Positions 1-9,487 of a stretch of DNA of 64,000 nt are shown here, in pieces. The stretch lies in the NCBI GenBank assembly GCA_944392655.1, contig CALXXL010000009.1, positions 28,614-92,613 on the forward strand, in the 5' to 3' direction. The translations under genes and the position numbers were made by a program. Numbering within the stretch: the stretch's first letter is position 1; each line of letters opens with the position of its first letter. The stretch is from an uncultured Victivallaceae bacterium. GTDB lineage: Bacteria > Verrucomicrobiota > Lentisphaeria > Victivallales > Victivallaceae. The notes under the pieces are model-generated. The model saw nothing but the letters and a program-made list of their open reading frames with translations, did not search any database and was not told the DNA's origin.

Positions 1-76
1 AACAGAACTATTGCTGCCAATAAATAGAACAGTTTTAAAAAGTTCATAAGCATAATCCAGTAATTTTACAGCGGTA

Positions 77-2764
77 TTATTTCCAGGACAGTTTTACATC
101 TCCAGCCGAGGGCGCCGTGAAGAACAGCGTCCCTTCATCACTGGTCGATACCCCCGTCTCTGCACGGTTGCCGCCAAAATAGGCGATCCAGTTGCCCGGT
201 TGTACTCCGGTAAGCAGAACTTTGGTGCCGGATGAGGGGACGTGTAAGGTCAGATCTCCGGATAGCGGCGTTTGCGATTTGTTGAAGAAGATCATCCACC
301 CGGGAAATTCAACAATTACTCCACTCTCCCATAAGCGGGTCGATACCGGCAGCTCTTTCGCATCTTTGTCCCCGATCTGAAGCGCAAAGAGCAATGTTGT
401 GTCGGTATCAGCAGTTTTGGGCGAGAACTGATTGCGGTAACCCTGCGCTTCGCCCTGTTTGGGATGCGGTGAAACCAGCTTCTGCCCGAAAACATCAATG
501 TTGTTGCCATCGCCTCCAACCGCGGAAAACTCGAGTTCCTCCATCCGCGGCAGCAACGGCTGAACGAATAATTTGCCGACTCTGCCTCCAGGCGCACTGG
601 AGAATATTCTGATGCCATCAGAGGATTGCTCCGGCTTTTTAAACGAATTGACCTGCCAGATCTTACGGTCGGCGGGATCCGGAGTGTTTACCCGGTCAAA
701 GACCAGAAGAAGACCTTTTATCGCATCAGAACTGCTCTTGAGATTGATAAAGCAGAATTCACGGCGGTGATAACTGACTTTCGCCGAATAGGCCGGGGTG
801 AGATCACTAGACATATAACTGAAATCCGGAACGGTCCTGTCCGGTCCCCAGGAACAGGTCAGCACTTTCCCGAAATCAAAACGCGGCTCAAACAGCATCT
901 GTTCCACCGTCAACGGCTGATCCTGGACATAACGCTGGCCGCCATCATTGATCGGGGAGTAATCAAATTTTTCATCCGGATCGTAGACCAGAAGCATACT
1001 GTGCGCGATCGAACGCTTGTTGAAACCGTGGTCGTATGGCGTACCGTAAAAGGCGTATTGTCCTAAATCACCCGCCAACACACCGCGGAAGTAGATCTGG
1101 AACGAACCATAATCCGAATGCTGGTGATTGCCGAACATTTTGCCGGCTCCTTTCATCGCGACAAGAATGTCATCCGAATTCCGGTCAATGTTCCAGCCGG
1201 TGCGGGCACTCATCGAACCCAGTACCCCGGGAAAGAAACGGGTCAGCGGCAGCGAATTCATATCCAGATCAGCCTCCAATGCCGGATCGTCCAGCAGAAG
1301 AAACAGCACCGGGTCTTTGACACTGCCGCCCTGGCGGATGAACTCCCCTTTCGACTGCGGATTGCCACTGTAAGTGTAGAGCATAAAGGTGAGATCCAGC
1401 GGTTTCCAATAGGCCGGATAACCGTGGCCATCCCCGTCCGGCAGCATCGAACCCGACGGAGTACGCATGTAATGGACGTAGTCCAGCAGCGTTTCAACTC
1501 CGGAAGGAAACAGCTTTTTCCCGGTGAGACGGTAAAACAACCAGGCGGCATGCATCTCCCAATTCAACCGGAATGAGGCATAGTTCAAACCCTGATTGTG
1601 CCGGCTGCTTTTATACTCAATTGCCCGCATCGGGAAAAGGTTTTCCAACTCCAGATAGGCACAGTATTTAAATGCTTCCGGATCTTCATCATAAACCGCA
1701 ATCGCCATCGAAAGCAGATCGCAGTTGACCTGGGCTTCGTTGCCATGGCCGTTGACGATTGTCTGTTTAAATGGCGGCCAGCCTATCTCCATTGTTCGCG
1801 CCAGACGCAACATGTTGCTGCGCATGGTATCTTTCTCTGCCTGCGTCATAAGCGGATAGCACCAGTCGTAAACCATTGCACCGGCACTTATCGCTCGGCC
1901 GATGTTGCGCGAGACATCCAGCAAATTGCCAAATTCAACCAGACTGAGATATTTCGTCATAAGTTCTACCGCTTCCCGGCCGCACTCCTGATCGCCGGTC
2001 ATCAGATAGACAAACGCTTTGTTTATTGCGGCAGTTTGCAATTCAGGACTGTACTCCAGCTCCGCATTGGAGGGCGGATTGAATGGATAGGGCGTCTGCG
2101 CCGATTCCTGCACCTTCTCCCATAACGGCGCATGAGTCGGTGCTGTAAGCGCAGATTTGATCTCCGGCAGAACTTGGGAATTTACCCACAGTCTTGGATG
2201 AGGCGGCATCGCTATCGGCGGAACGTAGCTTTGACACTTTTCCGGTACCGCCGGCGGCTGCCACGGCGAAATTTGCAGCCGGTCCAGCCTTACATGACGC
2301 GGAAGCCATATCTTTAATTCCGCTTCAGATGAGGAGAACTCAAATATCCCGGACTCCTGCATGTGCAATTCCGGCGGCAGCCAGGGAACCATTATGACCC
2401 TCTTGGTCGGTATGCCGGAATCGATCTGTAAGCGCATGAATTTCGAGCCGCGCACTGTAGTGGCGCGCTGCAACTCCGCCGCTCCATTTTTGTCCGCTCC
2501 AGCCCAGGTCCTTATTTCGTAAAGTCCGGGGGAGGGGAGCGTTATCTTTAAAACAATATCCGGAGTGGTGGTTCTGGTCGCTTCAACATAAGACGGAGTC
2601 TGAATCTGCAGCGCTACGCCTTTGCCACCAGAGTAACGGGAATCAGCTATGACTTCTGCCCGTTCAGTATTGATTATACCGGATTCGGCTTCCAGCATAA
2701 GTGGCGCTGAATATAACGCGCCGGAAATCATCAATATCAAAAAAAGTACCGCCAATATTCTCAT
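77..2764 (-). CDS. Exported heparinase II/III-like polysaccharide lyase
   Basis: An 895-residue protein with a clear signal peptide (charged MRI start, hydrophobic core, small residues near position 20). An N-terminal beta-rich region of about 180 residues looks like a carbohydrate-binding or lyase-associated domain. A long helical (alpha/alpha) toroid follows, then a C-terminal beta-sandwich of the heparinase II/III type; the NHQHSDYGSFQIYFRG stretch is the conserved start of that domain. Family members cleave uronic-acid-containing polysaccharides by beta-elimination in the periplasm or outside the cell; the substrate cannot be read from the sequence. It is the last gene of a minus-strand trio. 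The ribosome-binding site is a run of nine G (2769-2777), which is unusual. Assignment to the superfamily is firm, substrate unknown. Confidence 0.8.
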   Translation of the reverse strand: MRILAVLFLILMISGALYSAPLMLEAESGIINTERAEVIADSRYSGGKGVALQIQTPSYVEATRTTTPDIVLKITLPSPGLYEIRTWAGADKNGAAELQRATTVRGSKFMRLQIDSGIPTKRVIMVPWLPPELHMQESGIFEFSSSEAELKIWLPRHVRLDRLQISPWQPPAVPEKCQSYVPPIAMPPHPRLWVNSQVLPEIKSALTAPTHAPLWEKVQESAQTPYPFNPPSNAELEYSPELQTAAINKAFVYLMTGDQECGREAVELMTKYLSLVEFGNLLDVSRNIGRAISAGAMVYDWCYPLMTQAEKDTMRSNMLRLARTMEIGWPPFKQTIVNGHGNEAQVNCDLLSMAIAVYDEDPEAFKYCAYLELENLFPMRAIEYKSSRHNQGLNYASFRLNWEMHAAWLFYRLTGKKLFPSGVETLLDYVHYMRTPSGSMLPDGDGHGYPAYWKPLDLTFMLYTYSGNPQSKGEFIRQGGSVKDPVLFLLLDDPALEADLDMNSLPLTRFFPGVLGSMSARTGWNIDRNSDDILVAMKGAGKMFGNHQHSDYGSFQIYFRGVLAGDLGQYAFYGTPYDHGFNKRSIAHSMLLVYDPDEKFDYSPINDGGQRYVQDQPLTVEQMLFEPRFDFGKVLTCSWGPDRTVPDFSYMSSDLTPAYSAKVSYHRREFCFINLKSSSDAIKGLLLVFDRVNTPDPADRKIWQVNSFKKPEQSSDGIRIFSSAPGGRVGKLFVQPLLPRMEELEFSAVGGDGNNIDVFGQKLVSPHPKQGEAQGYRNQFSPKTADTDTTLLFALQIGDKDAKELPVSTRLWESGVIVEFPGWMIFFNKSQTPLSGDLTLHVPSSGTKVLLTGVQPGNWIAYFGGNRAETGVSTSDEGTLFFTAPSAGDVKLSWK

Positions 2765-2796
2765 TTATCCCCCCCCCAATATGTTACTGAAATAAA

Positions 2797-3612
2797 TTAT
2801 TCCGAACCTGAATTGCCACGTCTCAGCTCTTCCAGTAGAACCGCAAATACAAATTCACTGCCGTCTACAAAGACACGCTTCGCCGTACGTTTTGGTTTGC
2901 GCAACAGCATGTACAGCCACTCCAATCCGACTTTACGGCACCAGCCGGGCGCTCTGCCGACCCGGCCGGAAAGAAAACCGAACGCCGCTCCTACCCCGGT
3001 GGCAATCGGAACCCGAAGACGCGATTTGTTACGGTAAATCCATTCATCCTGTTTGGGAAGCCCCAGACCAACCCAGAGAACATCAGGTTTTGCCGCATTT
3101 ATCATGGCTACATGTTCCGCTTCCTCTGCATCACTCATCGGTCGGAAAGGCGGCGAGAAGGAGCCGGCAATAATGTGTCCGGGATATCTTTGGGCGACCG
3201 CTGTTTCCAAGGCCGCCAGGGTTTCCGGAGTTTCCCCGTAAAAAAATGTCCGGTAATGTCTGCGGTCCGCCAGCGCCAGAAACTCCGACATCATATCCGG
3301 TCCCGGCGTGGTGACCGCATCCTTCATGCCGCGACGACGCGCAACCAGCACCGGACCTATGCTGTCCGGAATCCACAAGTCGGCTTCTTCACCTATTTTA
3401 TAATACAATTCACTCTTCTTCGCCTGTATCACACCGTGATAACCGGCTACCATAAGATGCTTTGTCGCAACCGGAGAGCCAGACGCTTCCAGGGCACGGT
3501 ACTCTTTTATCGCTGATTCCATCCACTCCATTATATAAGGCATATCCACCATGTTGACTGTGGAACCGAGTATTTTCATCGGACGTACTGCCCGGGATGA
3601 AGGCATGGCCAT
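2797..3612 (-). CDS. WecG/TagA/CpsF family glycosyltransferase (GT26)
   Basis: A 271-residue cytosolic protein. Family hallmarks are visible: an N-terminal ILGSTVNMVD strand, a DSIGPVL stretch, FFYGETPETL, and the C-terminal VLWVGLGLPKQDEW and GVGAAFGFLSG motifs, ending in a conserved GLEWLY segment. Relatives (WecG, TagA, CpsF) transfer N-acetylmannosamine(uronate) or similar sugars to undecaprenyl-linked acceptors in surface glycan synthesis; which sugar is used here is not known. The start at 3612 has a GGAG site inside the end of the upstream gene; a second Met two codons in and one at 3579 are alternatives. Its place between two exported polysaccharide-degrading enzymes, four bases after the first, is odd for a biosynthetic transferase. 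Confidence 0.85.
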   Translation of the reverse strand: MAMPSSRAVRPMKILGSTVNMVDMPYIMEWMESAIKEYRALEASGSPVATKHLMVAGYHGVIQAKKSELYYKIGEEADLWIPDSIGPVLVARRRGMKDAVTTPGPDMMSEFLALADRRHYRTFFYGETPETLAALETAVAQRYPGHIIAGSFSPPFRPMSDAEEAEHVAMINAAKPDVLWVGLGLPKQDEWIYRNKSRLRVPIATGVGAAFGFLSGRVGRAPGWCRKVGLEWLYMLLRKPKRTAKRVFVDGSEFVFAVLLEELRRGNSGSE

Positions 3613-3615
3613 AGT

Positions 3616-5634
3616 TTACATCTCCGTAATATTATTTACCGTGTGCTTCTGACCTGGAATAATTTCCGCACTGTAAAAGATTTTTCCATCCGGCGCACGC
3701 AAAATCATTTTTAACCGGTCTTTGCCGCTACGCGTAACTTCCAGATCAAATACCCTCCCGAACGCATGAATACGGCGCAGATTCGCATAATCCCAGTTTG
3801 AGGGGAGATTGACCGTGATGTGAAACGAATCCAGGCCGGCAGGCTCAATCCCGAACAAGCCTTCGGTGAATATACGGCAGTAAAGCGCACTCTCCGCCGC
3901 CAGATGACTCTGATTGAATTCCGGATAGGCCTCCACCGGATACGGTACATGCATACCCAGAAGTCTGGAATCGGTATAAGAGAGCAGCTTCGGCAACGCC
4001 TGGTCGGCAAAACCGCAGAAAAAGATGCCACGGAAAGCATAAAGAGTTGAACGGTCCCAGTAAGTGTCGCGGTTGGAACTGGCCGAAAGCAGACCGTCAC
4101 CCAGCCAGAGCTTGTCAGAAAACATTGCTGCAATCGTACCTTCCGCATTCTCCTTTATCCCGAATACCAGCGGCATGCAGATCCAACTGCGCAAAACAGT
4201 GTTGCCCGCGTAATACCGGAAAGTTTGGAAGCCTTCCACTTCCGCAGAAAAATGACGGATGATGGCAGTGTGCATTTCCTCTGCTTCTTTACGGTACTTA
4301 TCCGCCTGATCAGGTTTTATTCCCAGCGAATCGAGCAGTTCGGAGGTGCGGATGAGCGCATCATAATAGAGCGTGGCTGTACACAAATTCGCATCACCGG
4401 CCGGAAAGCGCCCCTCCAACTCGTCTTTGTCCGAACGGATTACCCCATCCGGAGTTTTCTGCCGCCGGCAGTATTCCAGCGACCATTCAATCAATGGCAG
4501 CAACTCCTCCGCCCGGGACCGGTTGCCGGATGCCAGAACAAAACGCGACGCTCCATGCGCGATCATCGCCATGTCACCACGATCCCCGGCACCATTCCAG
4601 AAACCACGACCCTCCGAAATAATCGAACTCGGAATCGGCTTGAAGTCATCATTCATATATCTTGCAAAAAGACGGAAGGAATTCATTGCCGCTTCATTGC
4701 CAATCGCATTGCCGAGAAACGGGAAAAAAGGATTGGCGTATTCCGCCTGATCATTCGCCCAGATCGCAGCAAGGTATTTGCTGTAGCCGCCAGGACCGTG
4801 CATCAGTCCACCACGAGTCGAGAAAATACTTTCTGTGGTGTGAAATTTGCAGAAGTCAAACATAAGATTCAATTCGGGATCCGGAGTCTCCAGCACAAGT
4901 TCGGATTTTATGGCATTATAAAATTCACGGCGGGCAGCAAGTTCAGCCCACGGCTCCGCATAGTAGGGCGATTCCTCCAATATTCTGGCTGAACGCAAGA
5001 TACCGTAGCATAACGTTTCGCCCGGAGTTATAAGATAATCTCCTGCACCTATGATGGCCTCTTCAAACAGATATTTACCACTGACTCCGGGGGCGGTTTC
5101 CGTTTGTCTGCTGAATTGCGGAATATTAACCTTCAGATTCTCACCTGAGATATTGGTAATGGTAATAAGATCAATTACCGCCTGATTGCTGACCGTCGGG
5201 AATACCGCCGTCTCCGAAATAAGCAGGTCTCCATGCCGCTGAGTTATATACAGACACTCCTTGAGCGCGATCTTTGCAACCTTTCCTTCCGGCACCGGCT
5301 GACCGTTTACTGATACAGACGGCAGGTCGGTATCAGATGCGTCTATGGACAGCGAGGCATGGGTGTTGTCCGGAATGGTTCTCAACATGGGGAATCTTAT
5401 ACGCCGGTTCGCATGGAAATTCAACGATTCGTCAACCCGCCACTCAAGTATCAGGTCAACTTTTCTGCCGGACATGGCAAAATGATCCTGCCACTTCCCG
5501 CCGGGCGTCAGAGTTATGGCACTTTTTTCAATTTTCCAGATGGTATTTTGATTATTGTTCATGCTGAAATCTCCAGCCAGGCAGGATTGCGCTATATAAC
5601 AACCAGTGGCAGCTGTAAGTAAAAGTTTTTTCAT
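3616..5634 (-). CDS. Exported six-hairpin glycosidase-like protein
   Basis: A 672-residue protein with an N-terminal signal peptide (MKKLLLTAATG...SCLAG). About 220 residues of beta-structure are followed by a helical region (about 240-600) with features of six-hairpin (alpha/alpha)6 glycosidases, such as WANDQAEYANPFFPF, GRGFWNGAGDRGDMAMIAHG and YWDRSTLYAFRGIFF, and a short C-terminal beta domain. The fold is shared by GH63, GH78 and glycogen-debranching types; I cannot choose a family. It is first in the minus-strand trio with the GT26 and heparinase-like genes, and a 22-bp inverted repeat lies 29 bases upstream of its start. Confidence 0.7.
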   Translation of the reverse strand: MKKLLLTAATGCYIAQSCLAGDFSMNNNQNTIWKIEKSAITLTPGGKWQDHFAMSGRKVDLILEWRVDESLNFHANRRIRFPMLRTIPDNTHASLSIDASDTDLPSVSVNGQPVPEGKVAKIALKECLYITQRHGDLLISETAVFPTVSNQAVIDLITITNISGENLKVNIPQFSRQTETAPGVSGKYLFEEAIIGAGDYLITPGETLCYGILRSARILEESPYYAEPWAELAARREFYNAIKSELVLETPDPELNLMFDFCKFHTTESIFSTRGGLMHGPGGYSKYLAAIWANDQAEYANPFFPFLGNAIGNEAAMNSFRLFARYMNDDFKPIPSSIISEGRGFWNGAGDRGDMAMIAHGASRFVLASGNRSRAEELLPLIEWSLEYCRRQKTPDGVIRSDKDELEGRFPAGDANLCTATLYYDALIRTSELLDSLGIKPDQADKYRKEAEEMHTAIIRHFSAEVEGFQTFRYYAGNTVLRSWICMPLVFGIKENAEGTIAAMFSDKLWLGDGLLSASSNRDTYWDRSTLYAFRGIFFCGFADQALPKLLSYTDSRLLGMHVPYPVEAYPEFNQSHLAAESALYCRIFTEGLFGIEPAGLDSFHITVNLPSNWDYANLRRIHAFGRVFDLEVTRSGKDRLKMILRAPDGKIFYSAEIIPGQKHTVNNITEM

Positions 5635-5662
5635 TCTTCCTTTATAATTTTTATGGTAACGG

Positions 5663-5684
5663 GCAATACAGAATATAGTATTGC
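5663..5684. promoter_or_regulatory. Operator-like inverted repeat upstream of the glycosidase operon
   Basis: GCAATAC and GTATTGC form a perfect 7-bp inverted repeat with an 8-base spacer, 29-50 bases before the minus-strand start at 5634. A TATATT -10-like hexamer on the minus strand sits in the middle, so a bound repressor would block the promoter. The rest of the 303-base gap 5635-5937 is AT-rich and holds only this site and the rex promoter. The regulator is unknown. Confidence 0.45.
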
Positions 5685-5807
5685 AGACTTAATCTTGCAG
5701 TCCCATTATTCTAAAGTGAAGTATAAATAAATGCAACCTCAATTTTAAAAAAAAGTAAAAATTATCACCATCAGTATACTATATAAATACCAAAGCAATG
5801 TTTGATG

Positions 5808-5838
5808 TTCACGGCAAGATTGGCATTTTTTGTATAAT
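5808..5838 (+). promoter_or_regulatory. Probable rex promoter
   Basis: TTCACG (5808-5813) and a perfect TATAAT (5833-5838) are 19 bases apart, about 100 bases before the rex start. A 9-bp inverted repeat, AATATCCGG (5836-5844) and CCGGATATT (5872-5880), begins within the -10 box and might be an operator or a leader hairpin. The -35 box is weak. Confidence 0.4.
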
Positions 5839-5937
5839 ATCCGGATAATTAGGCAAAAGTAATTTGACTGACCGGATATTAAGATGTATTTTAAAAAGAT
5901 TGAATTTGAACAGCTTTTTGGCGGAGGTACGTTTGCA

Positions 5938-6600
5938 ATGGCCCGGGTAAAGGTTCAAAACTCACCTGCAATACGGCGTATGCCGGTGTATCTGCATAAA
6001 CTCGCTCAAATGCGCCTTGATGAATGCACCCATGTTTCCACTACTCAATTGGCCGAATATATGGATATCGAGCCGATCGTCGTCCGCAAGGATATCGCTC
6101 TTACCGGAATAAGCGGCGTACGACGGGTCGGTTATGAGGTCAATGAGTTGATCGAGGCAATTAAAAACTATCTCGGATGGCAGGATACTTTGTCCGCTAC
6201 ACTGGTCGGCGCAGGACCGCTCGGAACTGCTATACTCGGATATGAGGATTTCCCATCTTACGGATTGAATATAGAGTCTATATTTGATAACGATCCAGAT
6301 AAAATCGGACGCAAAGTGCGAGGTTTCGAAATTCTGGACTCCGCAACTATGGCTCACCGCTTGAAGCATCATCGCCCGGATCTGGCTGTACTTTGCGTAT
6401 CATCTTCTGCCGCCCAGGAGGTCGCAGACGAACTTATCGCATGCGGAATAAAATATTTCTGGAACTTTACCAACGTATGTTTGCAAGTACCTAAAGGCGT
6501 AATCGTACAACGGGAGTTCCTGGCCGGCGGATTCGCTCTGCTGTCCGTGAAAATAAAATTTGCCAAAGCTCGCGAAAATACTAAGTTTGACGAAGAATAA
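5938..6600 (+). CDS. rex: Redox-sensing transcriptional repressor Rex
   Basis: A 220-residue protein from the ATG at 5938, chosen over the upstream ATG at 5884 because GGAGG stands eight bases before it. The N-terminal winged helix (STTQLAEYMDIEPIVVRKDIA) binds DNA; the Rossmann domain carries LVGAGPLGTAILGY for NAD(H). A C-terminal helix allows domain swapping in the dimer. Rex proteins repress fermentation and anaerobic respiration genes when NADH/NAD+ is low. The next gene is adhE, a classic Rex target, whose leader carries palindromic boxes. Confidence 0.93.
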   Translation: MARVKVQNSPAIRRMPVYLHKLAQMRLDECTHVSTTQLAEYMDIEPIVVRKDIALTGISGVRRVGYEVNELIEAIKNYLGWQDTLSATLVGAGPLGTAILGYEDFPSYGLNIESIFDNDPDKIGRKVRGFEILDSATMAHRLKHHRPDLAVLCVSSSAAQEVADELIACGIKYFWNFTNVCLQVPKGVIVQREFLAGGFALLSVKIKFAKARENTKFDEE

Positions 6601-6636
6601 CAGGGGATTTCTTGAACAAAAACAGGAAAAATAAAT

Positions 6637-6732
6637 AAAGATACAAAAATATCTATATTATTCTATCTTTATACTTGTATTTTTCAGAAAAGATGGTATC
6701 TTATAGCAAAAGATATAAAAATATCTATATTA
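6637..6732 (+). promoter_or_regulatory. adhE leader with repeated palindromic boxes
   Basis: A 24-bp element at 6637-6660 recurs at 6709-6732 with one mismatch. The second copy contains AGATAT-AAAA-ATATCT, a perfect 6-4-6 palindrome (6711-6726). A third palindrome, AAGAT-GGT-ATCTT, lies at 6690-6702 and overlaps a possible -10 (TATCTT, with TTGTAT 16 bases upstream at 6675-6680). Adjacency to rex suggests Rex or another fermentation regulator. The boxes do not match the classical TTGTGA/TCACAA Rex site, so the regulator is not established. Confidence 0.5.
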
Positions 6733-6765
6733 AAATATCTTCAAAGCAACCAAGGAGACGTTATT

Positions 6766-9396
6766 ATGGCTAAAGAAGAAAAAGAAGTTCAGGTTGTAAA
6801 GACTCCGGAAGAGCTGGAACGCGAAGAACTCGATGCGATAATCGAGAAGGTTCGCGCCGCTCAGAAAATTTACTCCACCTACACCCAGGAACAGGTGGAC
6901 AATATCTTCCGCGCAGCAGCCCTGGCTGCCAACGAAGAACGTATTCCGCTGGCTAAAATGGCCGTGGAAGAAAGCGGTATGGGCGTAGTTGAAGATAAGG
7001 TTATCAAAAACCACTTTGCCTCTGAATACGTCTATAATAAATATAAAAACGAAAAAACCTGCGGCGTTATCGAATCTGACGACGCTTTCGGGATTATCAA
7101 AATCGCAGAACCGGTCGGCATTATCGCCGGTATCGTTCCTACCACTAACCCGACTTCTACCGCTATATTCAAATCACTGCTGGCTCTGAAGACCCGTAAC
7201 GGTATCATCTTCAGCCCGCACCCACGCGCCAAGAAAAGCACTATCGCCGCCGCCAAGGTCGTCCTCGACGCCGCGGTCAAGGCCGGCGCTCCCGAAAATA
7301 TTATCGCCTGGATCGAAGAACCCAGCGTCGCCAAGAGCCAGCACCTTATGAGCCATAAGGATATCAATATGATCCTCGCTACCGGCGGCCCCGGTATGGT
7401 GAAAGCTGCTTACTCCAGCGGCGTACCGGCTCTCGGCGTAGGACCCGGTAACACTCCGGCTATCATGGACGAAACCTGCGATATCCAGATGGCCGTAAGC
7501 AGCGTACTGCAGAGTAAGACTTTTGACAATGGTATGATTTGCGCTTCCGAACAGTCCGTAGTGGTCGTTGAACCCATTTATGAAGCGGTTAAGGCGGAAT
7601 TTATCAAGCGCGGCGCATATATCCTGAACGCCAAGGAAGCAGAAAAAGTTGCCAATACCATCGTGGTCAACGGCAAACTGAACGCTCAAATTGTCGGACA
7701 GAGCGCGGTTAAGATCGCTCAGATGGCTGGAATCAAGGTTCCGGATTATACCAAGGTGCTGATCGGCGAAACCGACGGCGTTGGCAAGGATTATCCGTTC
7801 AGCGTTGAAAAACTTTCCCCTGTACTGGCTATGTATAAGGTTAAGGATTTCGACGCCGCTTTGAAACGCGCTCAGGAATTGCTCGACTTCGGCGGTATCG
7901 GTCACACCAGCGTGCTTTATACCAATCCGCGCAACGAAGACCGTATCAGAATCTTCGGCTCAACTATGAAAACTTGCCGTACCCTGATCAATATGCCGTC
8001 CAGCCAGGGCGCTATCGGCGACGTGTTCAACTTCAAACTCGACCCGTCTCTTACTCTCGGTTGCGGTTCCTGGGGCGGTAACTCGGTCAGCCAGAACGTT
8101 GCACCGAAACATTTGCTCAATATCAAAACTACTGCCGAACGGAGGGAAAACATGCTGTGGTTCCGGGTTCCTGAAAAGGTTTATTTTAAATACGGCTGCT
8201 TGAATGAAGCTCTGCGCGACCTGGCCGACGATGACCGTAAACGTGCATTCATCGTTACCGACCGCTTCCTCTTCAACTCCGGCGTTATCAACGGATTGAT
8301 CGAATGCCTCGAAGAAATGCACTTCAAGTTCGAAGTCTTCAGCGACGTTGAACCGGATCCCACACTCGGCGCCGCACGCAAGGGCGTTGAACGTATGGAA
8401 TCGTTCAAGCCGGATACCATTATCGCTATCGGCGGCGGTTCCCCGATGGACGCGGCAAAGATTATGTGGATGCTTTATGAACATCCCGGAGTGGAATTCG
8501 CTGATATCGCTATGCGCTTCATGGATATACGTAAACGTGTATACAAATTCCCGAAACTCGGCGAAAAGGCTACTCTGGTCGCCATCCCGACTACTTCCGG
8601 TACCGGTTCCGAAGTTACCCCGTTCGCGGTTATTACCGACGAAACCACCGGTAACAAGTATCCGCTGGCAGACTATGAATTGACCCCGGATATGGCGATT
8701 GTCGATACCCAGCTGGTTATGAATATGCCGAAGAAACTTACTGCCAACAGCGGTTTTGACGTACTGGTTCACGCTCTGGAAGCCCGCGTTTCCATCATGG
8801 CCAGCGAATATACCAACGCACTCTCCCGCGAAGCTGCACGGCTGATCTTTAAGTATTTGCCGGTAAGCTATAACAACCCGGGTGACGAAAAGGCCCGTGA
8901 AAAAGTACATCACGCGTCCTGCATCGCCGGTATGGCCTTCGCTAACGCATTCCTCGGTTTGTGCCACTCCATGGCTCACAAACTCGGCGCGGAATTCCAT
9001 ATCCCGCACGGTTTGGCCAACGCATTGCTCATCAGCCATGTTATCCGCTTCAACGGCACCAGCAAGCCGACCAAACAGGGTACCTTCTCTCAGTACAAGT
9101 GCCCGGAAGCCAAGGAACGTTACGGCATGCTGGCTGACTTCCTGGGATTCACCAAGGAAGGCATGACTCCGGAAGAAAAGGTGGAAGCTCTGATCTCCGC
9201 TGTGGAAAATCTGAAGAAAACTCTGGAAATCCCGGCTTCTATTCAGGAACTCGGTATCGCCGAAAAAGACTTCCTCGCCAGATTGGATGTCCTCTCTGAA
9301 AAGGCTTTCGACGACCAGTGCACCGGCGCTAACCCGCGTTATCCGTTGATTTCTGAAATAAAGGATCTTTTCCTTAAAGCTTACTATGGCAAATAA
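6766..9396 (+). CDS. adhE: Bifunctional acetaldehyde-CoA/alcohol dehydrogenase AdhE
   Basis: An 876-residue cytosolic enzyme that reduces acetyl-CoA to acetaldehyde and then ethanol with two NADH. The N-terminal half is a CoA-acylating aldehyde dehydrogenase with the Cys nucleophile in FDNGMICASEQ. The C-terminal half is an iron-dependent alcohol dehydrogenase with IGGGSPMDAAK for NAD binding and metal-binding His residues around GLCHSMAHKLGAEFHIPHG. Length is normal for AdhE. AAGGAG precedes the ATG. Heavy use of a few preferred codons suggests high expression. It sits after rex and ends in a strong terminator before the hydrogenase genes, so ethanol formation and H2 sensing are placed together. 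Confidence 0.96.
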   Translation: MAKEEKEVQVVKTPEELEREELDAIIEKVRAAQKIYSTYTQEQVDNIFRAAALAANEERIPLAKMAVEESGMGVVEDKVIKNHFASEYVYNKYKNEKTCGVIESDDAFGIIKIAEPVGIIAGIVPTTNPTSTAIFKSLLALKTRNGIIFSPHPRAKKSTIAAAKVVLDAAVKAGAPENIIAWIEEPSVAKSQHLMSHKDINMILATGGPGMVKAAYSSGVPALGVGPGNTPAIMDETCDIQMAVSSVLQSKTFDNGMICASEQSVVVVEPIYEAVKAEFIKRGAYILNAKEAEKVANTIVVNGKLNAQIVGQSAVKIAQMAGIKVPDYTKVLIGETDGVGKDYPFSVEKLSPVLAMYKVKDFDAALKRAQELLDFGGIGHTSVLYTNPRNEDRIRIFGSTMKTCRTLINMPSSQGAIGDVFNFKLDPSLTLGCGSWGGNSVSQNVAPKHLLNIKTTAERRENMLWFRVPEKVYFKYGCLNEALRDLADDDRKRAFIVTDRFLFNSGVINGLIECLEEMHFKFEVFSDVEPDPTLGAARKGVERMESFKPDTIIAIGGGSPMDAAKIMWMLYEHPGVEFADIAMRFMDIRKRVYKFPKLGEKATLVAIPTTSGTGSEVTPFAVITDETTGNKYPLADYELTPDMAIVDTQLVMNMPKKLTANSGFDVLVHALEARVSIMASEYTNALSREAARLIFKYLPVSYNNPGDEKAREKVHHASCIAGMAFANAFLGLCHSMAHKLGAEFHIPHGLANALLISHVIRFNGTSKPTKQGTFSQYKCPEAKERYGMLADFLGFTKEGMTPEEKVEALISAVENLKKTLEIPASIQELGIAEKDFLARLDVLSEKAFDDQCTGANPRYPLISEIKDLFLKAYYGK

Positions 9397-9420
9397 GGCA
9401 AAAGTGGGTTAAATTACAGT

Positions 9421-9458
9421 CCCGTACCCCTGATGTTGTCAGGGGACGGGGCTTTTTT
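9421..9458 (+). terminator. Intrinsic terminator after adhE
   Basis: CCCGTACCCCTGA (9421-9433) pairs with TCAGGGGACGGG (9439-9450) with a single bulged A and a five-base loop, followed by a T run. It separates adhE from the hydrogenase cluster, unless read-through occurs. Confidence 0.9.
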
Positions 9459-9487
9459 CGTTGTAATTGTTAATGTTCGAGGTCGAT

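Noticed and set aside
5821..6760. Classical Rex operator (TTGTGA with TCACAA)
   Set aside because: Searched by eye before rex and adhE and not found; only unrelated AT-rich palindromes are present.
7960..9039. Long antisense frame opposite adhE
   Set aside because: Product of the strong codon bias of adhE; no start site signals and no sensible protein.
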